Positions 7,531 through 16,759 of a DNA stretch of 64,000 bases are shown one piece after another. How positions within the stretch are numbered: the first letter of the stretch is position 1; every line of letters begins with the position of its first letter. This DNA comes from Acidobacteriota bacterium. GTDB lineage: Bacteria > Acidobacteriota > Terriglobia > Acidiferrales > UBA7541. A program made the position numbers and the translations under genes. The stretch spans positions 1-64,000 of the forward strand of contig QHYZ01000068.1 of assembly GCA_003225295.1 (NCBI GenBank), written 5' to 3'. A model generated the notes under the pieces. It did not search any database. It saw only the letters and a program-made list of their open reading frames with translations, and had not been told where the DNA came from.

Positions 7531-8712
7531 ATGGCGATCAGCGTGGTAATGCCTGCGCTCGAAATGGCGCAGGAAACCGGGAAACTCCTTACGTGGCGAA
7601 AAAAAGAAGGCGAGCGCGTCACCAAAGGCGAGCCGCTGCTCGAAATCGAGACGGATAAGGCGATCGTGGAAGTGGAAGCGCCGGGGGACGGGATTCTTGC
7701 TGGGATCACGGCGGATGCGGGAGCCGTTGTCCCGGTGGGACAAACCATCGCGTGGCTTGTTGCTCCCGGCGAAAAACCTCCCGCCATGGCCGTGACGGCA
7801 GCCCCCGCCGCGCGCGCATCCAGCGGCCCGCAACGCACCAGCGCGGCTGCGGCGGTGCAAGCGACCGAACAGCGCGTGGCAGTGGCTCCGCAGATTTCTC
7901 CAAAGGCGCGGCGGCTTGCCAAAGAACTTGGCGTGGACATCAGCAAGATTCGAGGAACAGGGCCTGAGGCGACCATCACGTCAGAAGATGTGCAGAGTGT
8001 CGCCAAAGGAGAAGGTGCCGCCGCTCCCCCGGGAACGGAGTCGCTGAGCCAGGTTGCGCGGCTGATGGCCGAGCGCACTACAGCGAGCTGGACCAGTGTG
8101 CCACACTTTTTTCTGGTTCGGGACGTCGACTGCGGCGAACTGGTTGCGGCGCAAACGCGATTTAGCCAAGAGATGGAGAAAACGCATGACGCGGCGCCGA
8201 CGATCACGGATGTGCTGATTTCGCTGTTGGCGAAAGTTTTGGTAAAGCATACGCGAATGTATTCCAGTTGGACGGGAGAAGGGATTCGTTCGAATCCGGA
8301 GATCAATGTCAGCGTGGCCATGGCCGTAAACGATGGCGTCGTGGGTGCAGTGATCCACAAGGCGAACACCGCGAAGCTTGCTCAAATCTCCACGCTGCGG
8401 CGGGAATTGACGGAGCGCGCGCGAGCGGGGCGGCTACGTCCAGCCGACATTACCGGGGGGACCTTTACGCTGAGCAACTTGGGCATGTACAGGGTCGATG
8501 CTTTCTCGGCGATCATCACCCCGCCGCAGGCCGCGATTCTCGCGGTTGGAAGTATTTCCGATCGGGTCGTGCCCGTTGATGGAAAACCCGCCATCCGGCC
8601 GATGATGACCATGACGCTGTCAAGCGACCACCGCGTGGTGGACGGAGCCCGAGCGGCAGAGTTCTTGAGCGATTTGGCGGACGCCATTCGCGAGCCCGAG
8701 AAGGTGTTGTAG
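7531..8712 (+). CDS. 2-oxoacid dehydrogenase E2 (dihydrolipoamide acyltransferase)
   Basis: 393-residue E2. Order of domains: one lipoyl domain (1-78) with the lipoyl lysine at about 43 in [10 protein letters not shown], an alanine-rich linker, the peripheral subunit-binding domain (about 125-160, [14 protein letters not shown]), then the catalytic acyltransferase domain with DHRVVDGA (His367, Asp371). It accepts the acyl group from E1 and transfers it to CoA. The core is complete. No dihydrolipoamide dehydrogenase (E3) is encoded in the window, so E3 must be shared with another complex. The ATG at 7531 has only a weak AAAGAAA site upstream; 31 bases separate it from the M24 gene. Confidence 0.92.
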   Translation: MAISVVMPALEMAQETGKLLTWRKKEGERVTKGEPLLEIETDKAIVEVEAPGDGILAGITADAGAVVPVGQTIAWLVAPGEKPPAMAVTAAPAARASSGPQRTSAAAAVQATEQRVAVAPQISPKARRLAKELGVDISKIRGTGPEATITSEDVQSVAKGEGAAAPPGTESLSQVARLMAERTTASWTSVPHFFLVRDVDCGELVAAQTRFSQEMEKTHDAAPTITDVLISLLAKVLVKHTRMYSSWTGEGIRSNPEINVSVAMAVNDGVVGAVIHKANTAKLAQISTLRRELTERARAGRLRPADITGGTFTLSNLGMYRVDAFSAIITPPQAAILAVGSISDRVVPVDGKPAIRPMMTMTLSSDHRVVDGARAAEFLSDLADAIREPEKVL

Positions 8713-8782
8713 CAGTTGCGTTCGCAAAAAGCCTTGGAAGGGGAAAGAGTACTTCTCGCGCCGCGTAGTTCCGGCCCCTACT

Positions 8783-10048
8783 ATGACGCCGCCCAATCCG
8801 CGCACGAGATTCTTTTACCCAAGTTCGTCGGTGCAAGTGCTGCTGGCCATCGGCACGGCGATCGCGCTCGGCTACTTGCGACCGGCAACGGCGATCGCGA
8901 TGAAGCCGCTGGGGGATGCGTTCATCCGGCTGATCGCGATGATCATTACGTTGATCATCTTTTGCACCGTGGTGACCGGCATCGCAGGCATGGAAGACAT
9001 GAAGAAGGTCGGCCGCGTCGGCGGGAAAGCATTGATCTACTTTGAGGTGGTGTCGACTTTGGCGCTGCTCATAGGTCTGGTGGGCGGCAACGTGCTGCAC
9101 CCGGGCAGCGGATTCAACGCCAATGCGGCCGCGTTGGATGCTAAGGCGGTGGCGGATTACGCCGGGCAGGCCAAGGCGCAGAGCGTTTCGGATTTCCTGC
9201 TGCATCTCATCCCCAACACCGTGGTGGACGCTTTCACCAAGGGCGATATCCTGCAAGTGCTGCTCGTCTCCGTCCTGTTCGGTTTTGCGCTTTCGATGGC
9301 GGGGCCGCGGTGCAAGCCGCTTTTGGATTTTTTGAATCTGTTGACCGAGGCGGTGTTTGGGATCGTGAAGATCCTCATGCACTTCGCGCCGATCGGCGCT
9401 TTTGGGGCCCTCGCATTTACGATCGGCAAGTACGGCGTTTCCTCGCTGGGGCCGCTGGTCAAGCTGATCGGCACGTTATACATCACATCTATTCTATTCG
9501 TGTTTATCGTGCTGGGCATGATCGCTCGCATGGCAGGGTTCGGAATCCTGAGATTCCTGGCGTACATCAAGGAGGAGATTCTTCTGGTGCTGGCCATCAG
9601 CTCTTCGGAGCCTGCCATGCCGACGCTGATGGCCAAACTGGAAAAGCTGGGATGTTCGAAGGGTCTTGTGGGACTCGTCGTTCCCACGGGTTACACCTTC
9701 AACACTGACGGCACGAGCATGTATATGACGCTGGCAGCGTTGTTTGTGGCGCAGGCCACCAACACGCCGCTGACGCTGACACAGGAGCTGACGATTTTTG
9801 CCGTAGCGGTGCTGACTTCGAAAGGGGCCAGCGGAGTCCAAGGGGCGGCGTTTATCGCCCTGGTGGCAACCATGACGGTCATCCCGACGATTCCGGTGGC
9901 GGGAATGGCGCTGATTCTGGGAATCGACCGATTTATGAGCATGTGTCGCGCAACCGTGAACATGATCGGGAATGGAGTAGCCACCGTGGTGGTGGCGCGA
10001 TGGGAAAAGGAACTGTCCGCCGAGACGCTGAGGCAGAATCTGGGGTGA
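8783..10048 (+). CDS. Dicarboxylate:cation symporter (DctA/GltP family)
   Basis: 421-residue inner-membrane sodium/proton-coupled symporter of the DAACS family, with about eight membrane helices and two re-entrant loops. The first hairpin carries [11 protein letters not shown]; the second half has [18 protein letters not shown], and the transport core continues with [12 protein letters not shown]. These segments bind the substrate carboxylates and cations. SSSEP rather than SSSAA/SSSTTLP leaves the exact substrate open, but C4-dicarboxylates or amino-acid-like anions are expected. Its position inside the island suggests it imports the growth substrate. No strong ribosome binding site is visible before the ATG at 8783. 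Confidence 0.88.
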   Translation: MTPPNPRTRFFYPSSSVQVLLAIGTAIALGYLRPATAIAMKPLGDAFIRLIAMIITLIIFCTVVTGIAGMEDMKKVGRVGGKALIYFEVVSTLALLIGLVGGNVLHPGSGFNANAAALDAKAVADYAGQAKAQSVSDFLLHLIPNTVVDAFTKGDILQVLLVSVLFGFALSMAGPRCKPLLDFLNLLTEAVFGIVKILMHFAPIGAFGALAFTIGKYGVSSLGPLVKLIGTLYITSILFVFIVLGMIARMAGFGILRFLAYIKEEILLVLAISSSEPAMPTLMAKLEKLGCSKGLVGLVVPTGYTFNTDGTSMYMTLAALFVAQATNTPLTLTQELTIFAVAVLTSKGASGVQGAAFIALVATMTVIPTIPVAGMALILGIDRFMSMCRATVNMIGNGVATVVVARWEKELSAETLRQNLG

Positions 10049-10132
10049 CGGAACGTGTTGTGCCGGGGCACTGCACGTTGATCCGCCGGGGCAGGGGGCC
10101 CCGTGAATTGAGAATCGGAGCGGCAAACCGTC

Positions 10133-11710
10133 ATGGCGGAGCGATTCGATATCGTGGTGGCAGGCGCCGGACACAACAGTCTGATTGCAGCGGCGTATCT
10201 CGCCAAAGCAGGATATCGCTGCCTGGTGCTCGAAGGGCGGCCCATCGTGGGCGGCGGCGTCAAGTCCGCGCAATTGACATTGCGCGGATTCACCCACGAC
10301 ATTTGCTCTTCGGCGCACAACGGAATCCACGGAAATCCGATTCTGCGCGACGACGAACTGAAACTCGGAGACTACGGCCTCGAGTATATCTATCCCGATC
10401 CGGTATATCACATGCCGTTTCCCGACGGCAGCTATCTGACGCAGTGGCGCGACCTGGACCGCACGTGCGAGGAGTTCGCGAAATTTTCCAAGAAAGACGG
10501 TCTCGCCTACCGTCGAATGATCACCGAATATGAGACCGTCAGGCCTCTCTTAAATGCGGTTATGTTTACACCCATTGGCTTCGGAAAAGCCATCAACGAC
10601 CGTTTGGCGGAACACCCGCACGGCAAACTCTGGCAGCGGCGGCTGGCCATGTCGGCCTGGGAAATTGTTCGCGATACATTCGAGGACGACCATTGCCGAG
10701 CCTTCATGTTGGGCTGCCCCTATCCGTTGCAGCCGGTGCAGGACCCCATGACAGGCCGGGCCGCGTACCTTCCGCTGCACCAGCAGCGAGAGAGCCGGCC
10801 ACTGCCTAAGGGCGGATCGGGAGCGTTGACGGTGGCGTTGGCGCGGTTCATCGAAACGCATAGCGGCGTGATTTTGACCAACAAATGGATCAGCGGGCTG
10901 ATCATCGAAAATGGCCAATGCGTTGGGGTGGAATGTGAAGATGGCAGCTGGTATCGCGCGGAGAAGGCGGTTCTGTCGACGATCCACATCAAGCACCTGA
11001 TGGACATGGCGCCGCGCGAATTGTGGGGCCAGGATTTCATTGACGGCGTGGACACATGGAAAGCCGGCCTGACCCTTTTCGAGACAAATTATGCGACGAC
11101 TGAGCCGCCGAAATATGCGGTAGCCGACGGGACGCTCTCGCCTGTGCATTCTGGAGTGATGGTCAGCGCTGATCGCGTCTTGCGCATGAGTTATGACTTC
11201 GCTCGAGGAGCGGTGAACCTCGAAAACCCGTCGATCCATGCGATTTGTTGCAGCATCGCTGATCCGACCCGTGCACCCGCAGGCATGCACACCATCAAGA
11301 TCGTTGCCTACCAGCCGTACGAATTGAAAGCGGGTCCGCAACATTGGGACGAAATCAAGGAGCAAGTTGCCGACGCGAATTTGAGATTTCTGCGGCGGTT
11401 CGCGTCCAATCTGACGGATGACAAGATTCTCGCGCGCATCGTCAAGAGTCCGCTTGATCTGGAGCGCATGAACCCTCACAACTGGCGCGGCAGTTGTCAC
11501 GCGGGTGGGTCGGGACCGGCGCAGTCCGGTGCGATGCGCCCAGTGCTTGGTTGGGCGCAACACCGGATGCCGATCCCAGGGTTGTATCAGACGGGGGCCA
11601 CGACGCATCCTGGCGGGTCGGTCACGGGCGGGCCGGGGCGAAACGCAGCGACGGTCATGCTGAAAGATTTCGGAACCAGCATCGAGGAAGTCGTAAAGAA
11701 GAAAGCGTAG
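10133..11710 (+). CDS. FAD-dependent phytoene-desaturase-like oxidoreductase, cytoplasmic paralog
   Basis: 525-residue flavoprotein of the CrtI/PYROXD2-like group. The dinucleotide-binding motif is VVAGAGHNSLIAAAYLAKAG at residues 7-26, followed by the LEGRPIVGGG segment; the FAD-closing motif near the C-terminus is PGLYQTGATTHPGGSVTG. There is no signal peptide. It is a close paralog of the next gene over its full length and probably arose by tandem duplication. It may oxidise a pathway intermediate inside the cell; the substrate is unknown. No carotenoid genes are present, so a desaturase role in pigment synthesis is unlikely. Start ATG 10133 follows a CGGAG site at a rather long distance. 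Confidence 0.85.
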   Translation: MAERFDIVVAGAGHNSLIAAAYLAKAGYRCLVLEGRPIVGGGVKSAQLTLRGFTHDICSSAHNGIHGNPILRDDELKLGDYGLEYIYPDPVYHMPFPDGSYLTQWRDLDRTCEEFAKFSKKDGLAYRRMITEYETVRPLLNAVMFTPIGFGKAINDRLAEHPHGKLWQRRLAMSAWEIVRDTFEDDHCRAFMLGCPYPLQPVQDPMTGRAAYLPLHQQRESRPLPKGGSGALTVALARFIETHSGVILTNKWISGLIIENGQCVGVECEDGSWYRAEKAVLSTIHIKHLMDMAPRELWGQDFIDGVDTWKAGLTLFETNYATTEPPKYAVADGTLSPVHSGVMVSADRVLRMSYDFARGAVNLENPSIHAICCSIADPTRAPAGMHTIKIVAYQPYELKAGPQHWDEIKEQVADANLRFLRRFASNLTDDKILARIVKSPLDLERMNPHNWRGSCHAGGSGPAQSGAMRPVLGWAQHRMPIPGLYQTGATTHPGGSVTGGPGRNAATVMLKDFGTSIEEVVKKKA

Positions 11711-11737
11711 AAGGTTGTTCCAAGGAGGGGTGCCCAC

Positions 11738-13408
11738 ATGAGCAAGATCAGCCGGCGCGGATTCGTGAAGACTGCGGCGCTTGTACCACTTGCCGTCACG
11801 CCGTTTTCCATTGGCCAGCAGGCATCCCAGGAAGATCGTTTCGACATCGTGGTGGCGGGCGCGGGGCACAACAGCATGATTGCGGCAGCCTACTTGGCCA
11901 AGGCCGGTTATCGCTGCCTGCTTCTGGAGGGACGGCCGATCGTGGGCGGCGGCGTAAAGACGGCGTCATTGACGCTCAAGGGATTCAAGGACGACGTCTG
12001 TTCAACGGCTCATACTTTCTTGCTGGACAATCCCATGATCAAGAACGACGAGCTCAAGCTTCGCGACTACGGGCTTCAATACGTCGACCCCGACCCGATC
12101 TTTCACATTCCCTTTGCGGATGGCAGCTATCTGACGCAGTGGCGCGACCTGGACCAAACCTGCGCGGAGTTCGCGAAGTTCTCGAAGAAAGATGCCGCCG
12201 CCTATCGAAAAATGCTGGCGGAGTTTGACGCCGTCAAACCCGTTTTGCTTGGGACAAGTTTTACGCCGATCGGATTTGGGAAACCGTTGAACGATCAACT
12301 GGCGCAACAGCCGCGCGGCAAGCTGTGGCAGCGGCGGCTGGCGATGTCGGCATGGGAAATTATTCGTGACACCTTCGAGGAGGAACACTGCCGCACGTTC
12401 ATGCTCTACATGTCCCACTTGGCAGCCGAGCCGCCGGATGCCCCGATGACCGGAAGGCTCGCTTACGGCACGGCTCGCCAACAGCACTCCGGCCGACCCA
12501 TCCCGAAAGGTGGATCGGGGGCTTTGACCCAGGCGCTGGCGCGCGCAATAGAAGCGCAAGGTGGCGTGCTGCTTACCAACAAGTGGGTGAAGCGACTGAT
12601 GGTGGAGAACGGAAAGTGCGTGGGCGTGGAATGCAGCGACGGAGCTTCGTATCGCGCCGAAAAGGCAGTGGTCTCGACCATCCACATCAAGCATCTGGTG
12701 GACATGGCGCCACGCGAGCTTTGGGGCCAGGACTTCCTCGATGGCGTGGATACGTGGCAGGCGGAGCACGCCATGTTCGTCACCCATTACGCCACGTCAG
12801 AACCACCAAAATACGCGGTGGAGGGCGGAACACTTTCCCCGGTGGAGTCGGGCATTTTAGTGTCACCGGAGCGTGCCCTGCGCTATGCATATGACGATGC
12901 CCGAGGCGTGGTCAATCTGGAAGATCCGTCGATGCAAATCATCTGCTGCAGCGTTGCCGATCCAACTCGAGCCCCGGCGGGAATGCACACGCTGAAGGTT
13001 GTCGGCTGGCAACCCTACGAGCTGAAGGAAGGTCCCGAGCATTGGGACAAGATCAAGAAAGACGTTTCCGACGCTTATCTCAAATACCTGCGACGATTCG
13101 CACCCAATTTAACCGATGACAAAATTCTAGCGCGATTTGTGGAGAGCCCACTCGATCTCGAACGAATGAATCCGCACTTCTGGCGCGGGAGTGCGCACGC
13201 GGGCGCACAAAGCGCTTCGCAATCCGGGCCGATGCGTCCAATGCTAGGCTGGGCGCAACACCGCATGCCGATTCCGGGCCTGTATCAAACCGGCGCGACG
13301 ACGTTTCCAGGCGGATCCGTGACAGGGGCGCCCGGAAGAAATACCGCGACGGTCATGCTCAAGGATTTTGGAACAAGCATCGAGGAAGTAGTGAACAAAA
13401 AAGTGTAG
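11738..13408 (+). CDS. FAD-dependent oxidoreductase paralog with Tat signal
   Basis: 556-residue paralog of the preceding flavoprotein with an added N-terminal twin-arginine signal (SRRGFVKTAALVPLAV, residues 5-20), so it should be exported already folded with FAD. After the signal the sequence runs parallel to the upstream copy: VVAGAGHNSMIAAAYLAKAG, LEGRPIVGGGVKTASL and PGLYQTGATTFPGGSVTG. It has an excellent ribosome binding site (AAGGAGG) and starts 28 bases after the first copy. The following pentaheme cytochrome is a natural electron acceptor for a periplasmic flavoenzyme. Substrate unknown. Confidence 0.88.
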   Translation: MSKISRRGFVKTAALVPLAVTPFSIGQQASQEDRFDIVVAGAGHNSMIAAAYLAKAGYRCLLLEGRPIVGGGVKTASLTLKGFKDDVCSTAHTFLLDNPMIKNDELKLRDYGLQYVDPDPIFHIPFADGSYLTQWRDLDQTCAEFAKFSKKDAAAYRKMLAEFDAVKPVLLGTSFTPIGFGKPLNDQLAQQPRGKLWQRRLAMSAWEIIRDTFEEEHCRTFMLYMSHLAAEPPDAPMTGRLAYGTARQQHSGRPIPKGGSGALTQALARAIEAQGGVLLTNKWVKRLMVENGKCVGVECSDGASYRAEKAVVSTIHIKHLVDMAPRELWGQDFLDGVDTWQAEHAMFVTHYATSEPPKYAVEGGTLSPVESGILVSPERALRYAYDDARGVVNLEDPSMQIICCSVADPTRAPAGMHTLKVVGWQPYELKEGPEHWDKIKKDVSDAYLKYLRRFAPNLTDDKILARFVESPLDLERMNPHFWRGSAHAGAQSASQSGPMRPMLGWAQHRMPIPGLYQTGATTFPGGSVTGAPGRNTATVMLKDFGTSIEEVVNKKV

Positions 13409-13453
13409 TTGGGGCGAAGCAGAGCGGCAAATCCTAATTTGCGAGGTCTGCGG

Positions 13454-14020
13454 ATGGTGAAAAGAATTGGATGGATCGCTGCGGCAGTAATCACTTCGAC
13501 GCTGGCAGCATTTCTTTTCCTTGCGGCAGATCTCACCGAGCAACAGGCTGCGTCACCGCAAGCGGCGAAGCAAATGGTCCCGGACAATCCTTCGGAACAC
13601 ACGCCGCCCGCGCAGCCCATCCCTTACAGCCACAAGAAACATCTGGCTCTCGGTTTGGATTGCAAGGACTGTCACACGAATCCCCAGCCGGGCAAACTGA
13701 TGACATTCCCGGACGCCAGCAAATGCATGCTGTGCCATGTGACGGTTTCTAAGGACAAGGTTTCGATTGAGAAGCTGGCCGAGTATGCGAAGTCCAAGCA
13801 GGCGATTCCCTGGATTCGCGTTTATGCCGTGCTGCCGGGCGTGGCGTGGAACCACCGCGTGCATCTCGAGGCCGGCGTAACATGCGAGACCTGCCACGGC
13901 CAAGTCCGGCAAATAGAGGCGATGTCGGAACTGACCAGCGTCACCACCATGTACAGCTGTCTGAATTGCCATGAAATGAATCACGCGAAGACCGCTTGCG
14001 ACACTTGTCACAAACATTGA
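13454..14020 (+). CDS. Membrane-anchored pentaheme c-type cytochrome
   Basis: 188-residue protein with one N-terminal hydrophobic segment (residues about 5-25) and five CxxCH heme motifs at about 70-74, 91-95, 144-148, 169-173 and 182-186. Additional histidines (about 60, 63, 134 and 137) can serve as distal ligands. The spacing resembles cytochrome c7/c3-like proteins and the pentaheme subunit of alternative complex III; I do not claim orthology. It probably moves electrons in the periplasm between the adjacent Tat flavoenzyme or molybdenum hydroxylase and the quinone pool or a terminal cytochrome. The ATG at 13454, after GAGG, is chosen over an upstream TTG because it directly precedes the signal anchor. 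Confidence 0.88.
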   Translation: MVKRIGWIAAAVITSTLAAFLFLAADLTEQQAASPQAAKQMVPDNPSEHTPPAQPIPYSHKKHLALGLDCKDCHTNPQPGKLMTFPDASKCMLCHVTVSKDKVSIEKLAEYAKSKQAIPWIRVYAVLPGVAWNHRVHLEAGVTCETCHGQVRQIEAMSELTSVTTMYSCLNCHEMNHAKTACDTCHKH

Positions 14021-14053
14021 TCGGGTGGAGAATTCTGCTTAGGAGGAAGGATT

Positions 14054-14533
14054 ATGGCGAAGCGGATCGAACTGGATATCAACGGCAAGCGATATCCCGT
14101 TGACTACCCGGCCGACACGGCTCTCCTCTATGTCCTGCGTGATGAGCTAGGCCTGACCGGCAGCAAGTACGGTTGCGGGGAAGGGCAATGCGGCGCATGC
14201 ACCGTATTGATTGGAGGAGCGCCGCGCCGCTCATGCCAGATTCCCGTCAGCGCGGCCGCGGCAAAGCCCATTACAACCATCGAAGGTCTTGAAAAGGACG
14301 GCCGGTTGAATCCCGTGCAGCAGGCGTTTCTTGATGCCGGCGCATTTCAATGCGCCTATTGCACTTCAGGAATGATCATCAGCAGCGTCGGCCTGTTGCA
14401 AACGAATCCAAACCCCAGTCGGGCGGAGATCGTTCAATTCTTGCAAGGCAATGTGTGCCGTTGCGGTACGCACCCGCGCATCATCGACGCGGTCCAGCAG
14501 GCGGCCAAGATGATCGAGGAGCACGGGCGATGA
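14054..14533 (+). CDS. Molybdenum hydroxylase small subunit, two [2Fe-2S] clusters
   Basis: 159-residue iron-sulfur subunit of the xanthine dehydrogenase family (IorA/CoxS-like). The plant-ferredoxin-type cluster is bound by Cys41, 46, 49 and 61 (YGCGEGQCGACTV); the second cluster by Cys100, 103, 135 and 137 (CAYC and CRC). It takes electrons from the molybdopterin subunit. It has no signal peptide of its own and could be carried out by the Tat signal of the large subunit. RBS is GGAGGAAGG; its stop overlaps the start of the large-subunit gene (ATGA). Confidence 0.92.
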   Translation: MAKRIELDINGKRYPVDYPADTALLYVLRDELGLTGSKYGCGEGQCGACTVLIGGAPRRSCQIPVSAAAAKPITTIEGLEKDGRLNPVQQAFLDAGAFQCAYCTSGMIISSVGLLQTNPNPSRAEIVQFLQGNVCRCGTHPRIIDAVQQAAKMIEEHGR

Positions 14534-16689
14534 GCGAGCCAAGCGGAAAATTCGTCCTTGAACCGGAGCGCTACGAGTTCGCCGCCGCTCCCATGCATCA
14601 ATTCGAACTGGCCAGGCGCGATTTCTTCAAGCTTCTTGGCGCGGGAATCGCGGTTTTCGCGATTGCCAAAGATGCCACTGCTGAACAGGAGACGGCGCCG
14701 GGGCACCGGAGTTTCCACAATGAAGAATGGCCAAAGGACATTAACGCGTGGCTGCATATCGGCGAGGACGGCACGGTTACTGGATTCACGGGCAAGGCGG
14801 AGATCGGGCAGAACGCTCGAACGGAGTTGGCGCAGACGATTGCGGACGAATTGCGCGTGCCGTTTGAGAGCGTTCGCATGGTGATGGCGGATACGGCGCT
14901 GACGCCGTTTGACGCAGGGACGTTTGGCAGCAGAACGACGCCGACGATTACGCCCCAGTTGCGGCGTGTGTCGGCCGCGGCGCGCGACATTCTTGTCGAA
15001 GCGGCGGCGAAGAACTGGAACGTCGCGCCGGAGGGATTGGTAGCGGCGGACGCCAGAGTCTCCGATCCGGCGTCGGGCCGTTCGCTTAAGTATGCAGAAC
15101 TCGCCCGTGGCAAGACACTTGCGCAGAATCTCCCGGCGGAAGATCCCGTCACACCGGCCCCGCAATGGACGATTGCGGGAAGGGCGATTCCCAAAGTGGA
15201 CGGCCGCGCGTTCGTGACCGGGCGCCACCAGTACACACCGGATCTTCGGCCAGCTGGAATGCTTTACGGCAAAGTGCTGCGCCCGCCGTCATTTGGTGCG
15301 ACACTCACGGCTTACGATGACAGCGCGGCGAAGGCCATGACGGGCGTTTTCGTAGTGCGTGATGGAGAGTTTGTGGGCGCAGCGGCGCCAAGCGCCGATG
15401 AGGCGCAGAGTGCTCTCGATGCGATTCACGCTCAATGGAAGGAAGTGCCACAGATCGCGAACAAGGAAATCTTTTCCTATCTCAAGCAGAATGCTGCTGC
15501 GAAGACCGATGATCGTTTCCGGAAGCAGAGAGGTTCCGTGGAAGAGGGACTGGCAAGCGCGGCGCACCGGGTGGACGCAACCTACACTGTTGCCTACATC
15601 GCGCATGCTCCACTGGAGCCGCGCGCAGCGGTGGCTCAGTGGGCCGATGGAAAACTAACGGTGTGGACCGGCACGCAGCGGCCGTTTGCCAACCGCGACG
15701 AGCTTGCGGATATTTTCCATTTGTCCGAGAGCGACGTGCGAGTAATTGTGCCGGATACGGGCTCGGCGTACGGAGGGAAACACACCAGTGATGCCGCCAT
15801 CGAAGCTGCCCGACTGGCGCGCGCGGCGGGGCGCCCCGTGAAAGTGGTGTGGACTCGCGAAGAAGAATTCACCTGGGCGTATTTCCGGCCCGCGGGCGTC
15901 ATCGAAGTCAAAAGCGGCATCGCTAGCGACGGGACGCTGACCGCGTGGGATTTCCACAACTATCATTCCGGAGCGTCGGGAATCGACACACCCTACGTGG
16001 TTCTGAATCAGCGCACGGAATATCATCCAGTGCCGTTGATCCTGAGGAGCGGCTCCTATCGCGGGCTTGCGGCGACGGCGAATCATTTCGCGCGAGAAAC
16101 GCACATGGATGCGTTGACACGCGCGGCGCGCATGGACCCGCTCGATTTTCGCTTGAAGAATCTTTCCGATCCGCGTCTGCGCGCGGTGATGGAGGCAGCA
16201 GCGAAGTCCTTCGGCTGGCCGCACAAGAAGACGCAAGAGAGGCAAGGATTCGGACTTGCGTGCGGATATGAGAAGGGCAGTTACGTGGCAACCTTCGCCG
16301 AAGTAGTGGTGGATAAGAGTTCGGATGCGGTGCGCGTCGCGCGCATGGTCGAAGCGTTCGAATGCGGCGCCATCGTCAATCCTGACGGTCTCCGTAACCA
16401 GGTTGTTGGCGCGATGATTCAGGGGCTGGGCGGCGCCCTTTTCGAGGCCGTCGAATTCGAAAACGGCCGGATAAAAAATCCGCATTTCGCAAGCTATCGC
16501 GTACCGCGATTCCGTGACGTGCCGGAAATCGAAACGATCCTGCTGGATCGCAAGGATATTCCCTCTGCCGGAGCGGGCGAGACGCCCATCATGGCCGTGG
16601 CGCCGGCAATCGGCAACGCCATCTTTGACGCGACCGGCATTCGTCTGAATAATCTGCCGATGGTTCCAAACGGGCTTCGCTCCGCGTAA
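14530..16689 (+). CDS. Molybdopterin-binding subunit of aldehyde/isoquinoline-type dehydrogenase
   Basis: 719-residue catalytic subunit (IorB-like). Residues 27-45 (ARRDFFKLLGAGIAVFAIA) form an atypical Tat signal preceded by an unusually long n-region. The mature protein contains the molybdenum-cofactor domains; the catalytic glutamate is Glu684 in AGAGETP, and SAYGGKHTSDA is the glycine-rich segment near the cofactor. Enzymes of this kind hydroxylate N-heterocycles or oxidise aldehydes and donate electrons to cytochrome c rather than NAD when no FAD subunit is present, as here. It closes the island. The ATG at 14530 is fixed by the four-base overlap with the small-subunit gene. Confidence 0.9.
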   Translation: MSEPSGKFVLEPERYEFAAAPMHQFELARRDFFKLLGAGIAVFAIAKDATAEQETAPGHRSFHNEEWPKDINAWLHIGEDGTVTGFTGKAEIGQNARTELAQTIADELRVPFESVRMVMADTALTPFDAGTFGSRTTPTITPQLRRVSAAARDILVEAAAKNWNVAPEGLVAADARVSDPASGRSLKYAELARGKTLAQNLPAEDPVTPAPQWTIAGRAIPKVDGRAFVTGRHQYTPDLRPAGMLYGKVLRPPSFGATLTAYDDSAAKAMTGVFVVRDGEFVGAAAPSADEAQSALDAIHAQWKEVPQIANKEIFSYLKQNAAAKTDDRFRKQRGSVEEGLASAAHRVDATYTVAYIAHAPLEPRAAVAQWADGKLTVWTGTQRPFANRDELADIFHLSESDVRVIVPDTGSAYGGKHTSDAAIEAARLARAAGRPVKVVWTREEEFTWAYFRPAGVIEVKSGIASDGTLTAWDFHNYHSGASGIDTPYVVLNQRTEYHPVPLILRSGSYRGLAATANHFARETHMDALTRAARMDPLDFRLKNLSDPRLRAVMEAAAKSFGWPHKKTQERQGFGLACGYEKGSYVATFAEVVVDKSSDAVRVARMVEAFECGAIVNPDGLRNQVVGAMIQGLGGALFEAVEFENGRIKNPHFASYRVPRFRDVPEIETILLDRKDIPSAGAGETPIMAVAPAIGNAIFDATGIRLNNLPMVPNGLRSA

Positions 16690-16734
16690 GACCGATAACA
16701 ATGCCAGATGTTCTTCGCGTGAACTTACCAACAA

Positions 16735-16747
16735 GGCGCGGAGCGCC
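16735..16747. terminator. Short hairpin between convergent genes
   Basis: GGCGC, a three-base loop and GCGCC form a short GC stem in the 70-base gap between the convergent molybdenum hydroxylase and nth genes. A short T-run (CTTT) follows on the plus strand. It could be a weak bidirectional terminator. Confidence 0.3.
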
Positions 16748-16759
16748 GATCTTTGAAGT

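Noticed and set aside
10133-13408. Carotenoid biosynthesis locus suggested by phytoene-desaturase-like proteins
   Set aside because: No phytoene synthase or other pigment gene is present, and the two proteins belong to a broad flavoenzyme family with many substrates.
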